A stretch of 10,954 nt of DNA from Ruminococcus sp. (GTDB taxonomy: Bacteria; Bacillota; Clostridia; Oscillospirales; Ruminococcaceae), in contig DMBA01000076.1 in the NCBI GenBank assembly GCA_003446315.1, forward strand, positions 1-10,954. The letters are read 5' to 3'. Shown piece after piece: positions 7,282-10,954 of the stretch. Position 1 is the first letter of the stretch. Each line of letters opens with the position of its first letter. The notes under the pieces are model-generated. The model made no database searches. It worked only from the letters and a program-made list of their open reading frames with translations, and was not told where the DNA came from. A program made the translations under genes and the position numbers.

Positions 7282-7477
7282 ATGAAACATGTGAAAGCTG
7301 TGATCGGTACAAATGCATGGGGCGGAAAGGCATACGGCAAACTCCTGCGCGGCAGCTATGTCGAAGATGCGGTCATTCAGGAAGCGGATGCAGGAAGCGG
7401 ATGCACGCGGTCTGACGGTCTATGACCTTGCCCGTGATTACGGTCTTGGCAAGGCGCAGAAAATGATTGGTGAATAA
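7282..7477 (+). pseudogene. Aldo/keto reductase remnant, frameshifted and truncated
   Basis: An ATG at 7282 with a strong ribosome site (GGAAGGAG) opens a frame reading MKHVKAVIGTNAWGGKAYGK and continuing to residue 35, where a tandem duplication shifts the frame and a stop follows at 7423-7425. In the frame reached by removing one 13-bp copy, reading continues as LTVYDLARDYGLGKAQKMIGE and stops at 7475-7477. The joined 60 residues resemble the N terminus of aldo/keto reductases, including the D-x-A-x-x-Y-G segment that carries the catalytic Asp and Tyr. Intact family members are about 280-320 residues, so both a frameshift and loss of the rest of the gene have occurred. Its promoter, operators and downstream tetR are intact, so the original arrangement was probably a repressor controlling its own reductase operon. 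The message is presumably still made as a leader for tetR. Confidence 0.75.
7380..7405 (+). repeat. 13-bp tandem duplication that breaks the reductase frame
   Basis: GGAAGCGGATGCA occurs twice head to tail (7380-7392 and 7393-7405). Deleting one copy restores a continuous frame across the junction (IQEADARGLTVYD), so this duplication is the direct cause of the frameshift. Slipped-strand duplication is the simplest origin; an assembly error is possible. Confidence 0.9.
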
Positions 7478-7483
7478 GGTGAC

Positions 7484-8086
7484 ATGATGGAAAATACAGC
7501 AAAACCGGTACAGGCAAGGTCACAGAAAACAAAAGAAAAGCTGCTGACGGCGGCAATTACGATGTATGCCAAAAACGGCTATCACTGCACAACAGTGGAT
7601 GAAATCGCAGCAGAAGCGGGGGTTTCGACCGGCATTGCCTACAGGTATTTCCGGAACAAAAAAGATCTGCTGCTCTCTGCTCTGGAATTTGCATCAAAGG
7701 AAGTCAAAGGCATTGCATCACTCGACAGCATTGACAAACTGGATGACAATACAGATTTTCGCAAGTATATTGATACGGTACTAAAAGGCTTCGAGGAAAT
7801 TCATGACAGATTTCACGATATTCATGAGGAACTGGAAGGCTTGCAGCATACGGATGAAGATGTGCGGAATTTTTATGCCGAAGTCAGCCGCGATATGATG
7901 GAGAACGTCATAGAGAAGCTCAGCAGCTTTTTACCGGATCATACAAATATTCGTGAAAAGGCATATCTTGCGGTCAGTATTCTGGAGCAATACTGTCATC
8001 TGAAAATGAACCGTGAACTGATTCCGCTTGATTTCGATATCCTGCGCGAAAAGTCGATAGATACTGTGATGATGATTCTGAATTGA
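7484..8086 (+). CDS. TetR/AcrR-family transcriptional repressor
   Basis: A 200-residue regulator. Residues about 15-63 are the TetR_N DNA-binding domain, with the typical helix-turn-helix TTVDEIAAEAGVSTGIAYRYFRNKKDLL at 36-63. The C-terminal half (70-200) is helical and variable, the ligand and dimerisation part, whose effector cannot be read from sequence. AAGGTGA precedes two adjacent ATGs; 7487 has the better spacing, so the protein may begin one residue later. It starts 6 bases after the reductase remnant and is followed by the membrane-protein gene, all behind the operator-flanked promoter at 7209. Autoregulation through the two TGAGA-N4-TCTCA sites is inferred. Confidence 0.93.
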   Translation: MMENTAKPVQARSQKTKEKLLTAAITMYAKNGYHCTTVDEIAAEAGVSTGIAYRYFRNKKDLLLSALEFASKEVKGIASLDSIDKLDDNTDFRKYIDTVLKGFEEIHDRFHDIHEELEGLQHTDEDVRNFYAEVSRDMMENVIEKLSSFLPDHTNIREKAYLAVSILEQYCHLKMNRELIPLDFDILREKSIDTVMMILN

Positions 8087-8136
8087 GGTGTAAGCTGAGC
8101 AGAACATGATCGTTCAATTTTTGAAAAAGGAGTAAT

Positions 8137-8628
8137 ATGATGGGTATGGTTTTCATAGAGGGCATTGTTGCCTGTTTTATCGTTTTGATTGCTTGTGTGA
8201 TCGGCATTGCAAACGGGCCGGTCAATCTTGTGTGTCTGTACGAAAAAGAAGTGCATGACAGGGTCGTTGAGAAAGGGCTTATCACAAGGGAAACGATCAA
8301 CAAAAACGCAAATAATTTCCGGCTGTTCGGGATGCTTCCCCTTTTCCTTTTCGTGATGGTGTCTGTATACGGTGTCAACGGCGCACGCGGATTTTGGGAA
8401 GGCTTCTGGCAGATCTGTGTCATTTTGCTGATGGAAGGGCTTTTTGACAGATTATTCATTGACTGGTATTGGGTCGGAAAGACAAAAGCATGGATCATTC
8501 CGGGAACAGAAGACCTGATGCCCTATATCTACGGCAAAACCCTGATCGGGAAATGGCTGATTACACTGGTCGGTTATCCGGTCATAGCGGCTGTGCTGTC
8601 TCTGATTATGTCTTTGATCCTGAAATAA
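8137..8628 (+). CDS. Four-helix membrane protein of unknown function
   Basis: A 163-residue integral membrane protein with an AAGGAG ribosome site 6 bases before the ATG. Hydrophobic segments lie at about 4-25, 62-80, 89-108 and 139-161. Between the third and fourth is a polar stretch with conserved-looking residues, FDRLFIDWYWVGKTKAWIIPGTED (103-126). A charged loop at 36-60 separates helices 1 and 2. I do not recognise an enzyme or transporter family, although proteins with the D-W/IPGTED pattern recur beside TetR genes in Bacillota, as I recall. It lies 50 bases after tetR and before a terminator, so it is the last gene of the TetR unit and probably its remaining functional target. Confidence 0.85.
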   Translation: MMGMVFIEGIVACFIVLIACVIGIANGPVNLVCLYEKEVHDRVVEKGLITRETINKNANNFRLFGMLPLFLFVMVSVYGVNGARGFWEGFWQICVILLMEGLFDRLFIDWYWVGKTKAWIIPGTEDLMPYIYGKTLIGKWLITLVGYPVIAAVLSLIMSLILK

Positions 8629-8702
8629 CCGTAAAACCGTGCAGGTTTGTGCGAAGCCCAATATCAATGATCGCTTCCGCGAAACTTTTTATCGGCAGAC
8701 TG

Positions 8703-8746
8703 ATGCCGCCGGTGTGCTTCCATACACATCGGCGGCATTTGTTTTT
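8703..8746 (+). terminator. Intrinsic terminator of the TetR unit
   Basis: ATGCCGCCG (8703-8711) pairs perfectly with CGGCGGCAT (8730-8738), and an inner TGTG/CACA extends the stem across a G-T pair. TTGTTTTT follows. It lies 75 bases after the membrane-protein stop. Confidence 0.88.
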
Positions 8747-8780
8747 GTCACTTTGAAAAAGATTCGATTCTTTTTATACA

Positions 8781-8808
8781 TTGACAATTTGCAGAATTTT
8801 GGTATAAT
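8781..8808 (+). promoter_or_regulatory. Consensus promoter with no adjacent sense gene
   Basis: A perfect TTGACA (8781-8786), a 16-bp spacer and a perfect TATAAT (8803-8808); a second TATAAT follows at 8812-8817. It fires on the plus strand just after the TetR-unit terminator. The next gene downstream (8894-9256) is on the opposite strand, so a transcript would be antisense to it unless it ends in the structured region 8840-8894. It could also reach the plus-strand gene at 9423 with a leader of about 600 bases. Confidence 0.8.
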
Positions 8809-8828
8809 AGATATAATATATGTCCTGC

Positions 8829-8894
8829 AAAAACAGTCGAACCGGGCATGATCGTGCGGCATATGCGGCAGCTTCCTGCATCCGCAGACCGGTT
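8829..8894 (-). terminator. Probable terminator of the small secreted-protein gene
   Basis: Read on the minus strand, AACCGG begins at the stop codon and pairs with CCGGTT 44 bases later, enclosing a second stem (TGCGG and CAG with CTG and CCGCA). Six bases after the outer arm comes TTTTT. The long loop and the gap before the T-run make this a less than ideal terminator. The same inverted repeat would also fold in RNA from the plus-strand promoter at 8781. Confidence 0.45.
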
Positions 8895-9256
8895 TACCCT
8901 GTATAATACAAAATGCCGTTCTGATCGAAAATGCAGTATCCCGCCGGACACATTTCCCTTGCAGTCTCGAACGTATAATACGCGCCGATCTGGGATGCGC
9001 TTGTATTTGCGTGATCGCGGATCCGATAGATTGTATTTTCGGGTGCAGGATCCGGTTCTGCTGCTTTGCTGTCTTGGATATCGGGCATGTTGATATCCGG
9101 ATATTGCGTTTGAAACAACTGATCGGCTGCGTTTATAAATGCTATGATGATTCTGTCAATCGGCGTATCTGTTTTCTGCACATCATTCGTTTCGCAAAGC
9201 ATGAATGTCAGCACGCAAATGACAAGCATCATCAGTTTGGATTTGATGTTTCTCAT
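8894..9256 (-). CDS. Small secreted protein with a clostridial C-terminal module
   Basis: A 120-residue protein with an excellent ribosome site (GGAGGTGG, 4 bases before ATG 9256). Residues 1-21 are a signal sequence (MRNIKSKLMM, then a hydrophobic run). Cys21 follows Leu, so this is not a standard lipobox and lipidation is doubtful. Residues 25-72 are a variable linker with a short helix (IDRIIIAFINAADQLF). Residues 76-118, beginning IYRIRDHANTSASQIGAYY and ending GYCIFDQNGILYY, resemble a short module that I recall at the C terminus of clostridial amidases and other cell-wall proteins, where Y-R-V-R, S-Q-I-G-A-F and G-Y-x-V-x-D-x-x-G-x-x-V-Y are typical. A cell-surface role, possibly wall or spore associated, is inferred. 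It stands alone and is divergent from the 9423 gene. Confidence 0.8.
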   Translation of the reverse strand: MRNIKSKLMMLVICVLTFMLCETNDVQKTDTPIDRIIIAFINAADQLFQTQYPDINMPDIQDSKAAEPDPAPENTIYRIRDHANTSASQIGAYYTFETAREMCPAGYCIFDQNGILYYTG

Positions 9257-9302
9257 AATTCCACCTCCGTATTCATCCGGTCAAAGCGTTTTTCATGTCT
9301 TC

Positions 9303-9308
9303 ATTATA
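9303..9308 (-). promoter_or_regulatory. Likely -10 element of the small secreted-protein gene
   Basis: A TATAAT on the minus strand lies about 46 bases before ATG 9256. The sequence 17 bases further upstream is only TTTTTC or GTTTTT, a poor -35, so the promoter assignment is tentative. Confidence 0.4.
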
Positions 9309-9370
9309 ACATCGGAAGCATGGAGAAAAACAGTTTCTTTTACCGGAAAAATACTGGAGATTTTCCGGAC

Positions 9371-9395
9371 AATCCTGATCCCGTTTTTCAGGATT
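9371..9395 (+). other. Inverted repeat upstream of the 9423 gene
   Basis: AATCCTG and CAGGATT form perfect 7-bp arms around an 11-base loop, ending 27 bases before the ATG at 9423. It may be an operator or a leader hairpin. No standard promoter is clear between 9310 and 9422. Confidence 0.4.
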
Positions 9396-9422
9396 GGACA
9401 ATTATTGGACTGGGGGTATCAT

Positions 9423-10439
9423 ATGATTCCTTTTACGCTTTATTGTTTTGCAAAAGTATTCAATCTTTCTTACAGCGGGAGCTCGCCGAAACTTTTGAGT
9501 CTGTTTGGAGAGGGCATCTCGCCGGAAGCGCTCACAAAAGTGGTTTACGGAAAAACAGACAGTGCTGCTTATGCGGAACGGATTGATCTCAGCGGCATCA
9601 AGGCGCAGAATACGCTGAAAACATTGCGCATTGACCGTTTGCGTTTTGCATATCAATTCTTCATTGAGCAGGAGCCTGATACACCGGAAAAAGAAGACCT
9701 CGTCAATGCACTGCTGGAATATGCGCTGCTGCGTGAGAAAGAGGAACAGGCAGACGTATATGACAGAAAAGATACAGAAGAAGTCAGACTGTTTATCCTG
9801 CAATTGCGGGACATGGTTCTGCAAAATGATGCCTGCGGCGATGCACAAAACAATCGGAAGCAGCCCGTTCAGACTGCTGCCCCGTCCCGTTCTGAGCTGA
9901 AAACGGCAGGGAAACCGGATATGGCGCATATGACAACACAGGCATATTTTGACTATATAGAAGCGCATTTTGATGAGATCACTACGCTGGAGATATCCTG
10001 TCATGCAGGCGATATCTGGCTGCAGCCTTCCAGTTTCCGCTATCGTTTGCTCAAGCGACTGAGTGATAAAGGCATCCCAATCAATGTGATTATCAATTCC
10101 CTTCCTGCAACGGAAATCATCTGGCAGCATATGCGTGATACCGAAGCATATGAGATGGGCATGTACCGTTCGATCGAAGACATTACAAACGCATGGAAGA
10201 TCATGTCTGCATCCAGAAAAAGCATCACTGTGAAAGCCTGTGATATCCCGCTTCTGCATAATTTTCTCTGTGTGTCGTTTCATTCGGATACAAGCGCTTT
10301 GATGCGGATCGGGATGTACACATACGGAAAGCCGCTGGAAGAAAGCCATCCGCATTTGTATTTTACGGATCAGGATGCACATTTCGCCATCATGAAAAAT
10401 GAATATGCGTATCTCTGGGAGATTTCTGTGCCGATCTGA
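9423..10439 (+). CDS. Protein of unknown function, C-terminal half possibly a HKD-less PLD-like domain
   Basis: A 338-residue soluble protein. ATG 9423 is chosen because GGGGG lies about 6 bases upstream; the frame is open back to 9144, but that part is antisense to the small secreted-protein gene. Residues 1-60 have no clear motif. Residues 61-135 are helical and charged (TLKTLRIDRLRFAYQFF, then an acidic stretch); 136-170 look like a disordered linker. Residues 171-338 are more ordered: ITTLEISCHAGDIWLQPSSFRYRLLKRLSDKGIPINVIIN, then a C-terminal HPHLYFTDQDAHFAIMKNEYAYLWEIS. The alternation of strands, the R-x-x-L-L-K-x-L-x-x-K-G-I-x-I-x-V segment and the final helix before LWE resemble PLD-like sensor or effector domains that lack the catalytic H-x-K-x4-D. 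This is an impression, not a firm family call. No signal peptide or membrane span is seen. It stands alone between its own leader and the hairpin at 10475. Confidence 0.85.
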   Translation: MIPFTLYCFAKVFNLSYSGSSPKLLSLFGEGISPEALTKVVYGKTDSAAYAERIDLSGIKAQNTLKTLRIDRLRFAYQFFIEQEPDTPEKEDLVNALLEYALLREKEEQADVYDRKDTEEVRLFILQLRDMVLQNDACGDAQNNRKQPVQTAAPSRSELKTAGKPDMAHMTTQAYFDYIEAHFDEITTLEISCHAGDIWLQPSSFRYRLLKRLSDKGIPINVIINSLPATEIIWQHMRDTEAYEMGMYRSIEDITNAWKIMSASRKSITVKACDIPLLHNFLCVSFHSDTSALMRIGMYTYGKPLEESHPHLYFTDQDAHFAIMKNEYAYLWEISVPI

Positions 10440-10474
10440 TACAGACTATGTTTCTCCGGATGCCGTATCAACAC

Positions 10475-10499
10475 GAATGCCCCGTAAAGCGGGGCATTC
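10475..10499. terminator. Strong symmetric hairpin after the 9423 gene
   Basis: GAATGCCCCG and CGGGGCATTC form a perfect 10-bp stem around TAAAG. It lies 36 bases after the stop, the usual terminator place, but no T-run follows on either strand. It may act with another factor, or belong to a dispersed repeat that includes the following bases. Confidence 0.5.
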
Positions 10500-10597
10500 A
10501 GTCTGTCAGGGCGTATTTATCAAAGCGAGACAAGGAGTCCACAGCCGGTAATAATGGTATCTGCAGCGTCAGATGCAGCCTCTCCCCTCTTTTTCAT

Positions 10598-10648
10598 TTG
10601 GCGATAAATATTGCATTTTTGGGGATAAATATTTCTGCAAAATATGAT
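10598..10648 (+). promoter_or_regulatory. 21-bp-spaced direct repeats before a -10-like element
   Basis: TTGGCGATAAATATT (10598-10612) recurs as TTGGGGATAAATATT (10619-10633), 14 of 15 identical and exactly 21 bp apart. Ten bases on lie two overlapping TATGAT hexamers (10643-10653). No good -35 is present, as expected for an activator-dependent promoter. The arrangement fits a response regulator bound to one face of the DNA. The probable response regulator starting at 10921 could be the binder. Confidence 0.45.
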
Positions 10649-10675
10649 ATGATTGATTTAGGGAACCACTGATGA

Positions 10676-10692
10676 AGCGGGGAGCCCCCGCT
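10676..10692. other. GC-rich short hairpin before the tandem repeats
   Basis: AGCGGGG and CCCCGCT form perfect 7-bp arms around AGC. It begins 10 bases before the 39-bp repeats and may be part of the same inserted element. Confidence 0.5.
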
Positions 10693-10701
10693 GGCATTTT
10701 C

Positions 10702-10831
10702 TAAAGTTCACCGGGCGCGGAAGCCGCGCTGCAAATGATCTAAAGTTCACCAGGCGCGGAAGCCGCGCTGCAAATGATCTAAAGTTCGCCGGGCGCGGAA
10801 GCCGCGCTACAAATGATCTAAAGTTCGCCGG
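10702..10831. repeat. 39-bp tandem repeat, three full copies plus a partial fourth
   Basis: Units begin TAAAGTTC at 10702, 10741 and 10780, with a partial fourth from 10819 that ends near 10831. Copies differ by one to three bases. Each full unit contains GCGCGG-AAG-CCGCGC, a 6-bp stem with a three-base loop, so the array gives a row of identical GC-rich hairpins in otherwise AT-rich DNA. There are no unique spacers. It lies in the leader of the gene at 10921, between two promoter-like regions, and is not clearly coding on either strand. Confidence 0.95.
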
Positions 10832-10858
10832 ATGCATATGCAAATTAGGCTTGAATTG

Positions 10859-10887
10859 TTGCATTTTTCGTCATAATATGATATAAT
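10859..10887 (+). promoter_or_regulatory. Promoter of the gene starting at 10921
   Basis: TTGCAT (10859-10864), a 17-bp spacer and a perfect TATAAT (10882-10887) lie 33 bases before the ATG. The hexamers and spacing are identical to those of the hen1 promoter. An overlapping alternative, TTGAAT-17-TAATAT at 10851-10879, is weaker. Confidence 0.8.
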
Positions 10888-10920
10888 AGAATAGATTATG
10901 TATAAGTTGAGGTGGAAGGG

Positions 10921-10954
10921 ATGATCTATCTGCTGGAAGATGATCAGAATATCC
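10921..10954 (+). CDS. Start of a probable two-component response regulator, cut by the window edge
   Basis: An ATG at 10921 with a strong ribosome site (GAGGTGG, 5 bases upstream) opens a frame reading MIYLLEDDQNI to the window edge. The hydrophobic strand followed by the acidic pair Asp-Asp is the start of a receiver (CheY-like) domain, where these acids bind Mg2+ near the phospho-acceptor Asp. Similar starts are common in OmpR/PhoB-type regulators of clostridia. Only 11 residues are visible, so the output domain is unknown. Confidence 0.75.
   Translation, partial: MIYLLEDDQNI

Noticed and set aside
9144..9422. N-terminal extension of the orphan gene
   Set aside because: It is antisense to the secreted-protein gene and has no ribosome site, whereas ATG 9423 has GGGGG at good spacing.
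9402..10382. 326-codon frame on the minus strand opposite the orphan gene
   Set aside because: Shadow frame: no ribosome site and Cys/His-rich composition. The plus-strand frame has sensible domain-like composition and a start signal.
10702..10831. CRISPR array
   Set aside because: The units are contiguous with no unique spacers, and no cas genes are in view.
10658..10864. 68-codon minus-strand frame with a 13-residue repeat (NFRSFAARLPRP-like)
   Set aside because: The repeat unit is 39 bp, so any open frame will show a 13-residue repeat. Its ATG overlaps the -35 box of the downstream promoter, and no ribosome site is present.

Overview
The window looks like a chromosomal stretch of a gut- or rumen-type Clostridium relative (Bacillota, Clostridia, probably Oscillospiraceae/Ruminococcus-like). 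This is inferred from strong AGGAGG-type ribosome sites, sigma-A promoters with 16-17 bp spacers, a Cthe_2159-type surface lipoprotein, a bacterial Pnkp/Hen1 RNA-repair operon, and a short secreted protein with a C-terminal module common in clostridia. No rRNA, tRNA, transposase, phage or CRISPR gene was seen.

Layout. Positions 1-1516 (minus strand) hold the first codons of an unidentified gene and, upstream of it, a 479-residue beta-helical carbohydrate-binding lipoprotein with a Met/Gly-rich tail. A 0.5 kb regulatory gap follows, with a -10 element and a 22-bp-spaced direct repeat on the minus strand and a good promoter on the plus strand. Positions 2030-2629 (plus) encode an XRE helix-turn-helix protein fused to a desulfoferrodoxin-like iron domain. 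It converges on the next operon and shares a bidirectional terminator with it.

Positions 7049-2674 (minus) are the centrepiece: hen1, then a 125-codon gene, then pnkp, transcribed from one promoter at 7081-7109. Hen1 (3'-terminal RNA ribose 2'-O-methyltransferase) and Pnkp (5' kinase, 2',3' phosphatase, RNA ligase) are known to heal, methylate and seal RNAs cut by ribotoxins. The small gene between them is tightly coupled and has no established role. It is the best candidate for something undescribed here.

Positions 7188-8746 (plus) are a TetR-controlled unit: two near-identical operators around a strong promoter, a broken aldo/keto reductase remnant (frameshifted by a 13-bp tandem duplication and truncated), a TetR regulator and a four-helix membrane protein, closed by a terminator. 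Next come a consensus promoter with no sense gene directly behind it, a small secreted protein on the minus strand, and a 338-residue protein of unknown function whose C-terminal half resembles an HKD-less phospholipase-D-like domain. The last 0.5 kb is a regulatory and repeat zone: a strong hairpin, 21-bp-spaced direct repeats, and three and a third copies of a 39-bp GC-rich tandem repeat with an internal hairpin. A promoter then leads into the first codons of a probable response regulator cut by the window edge.
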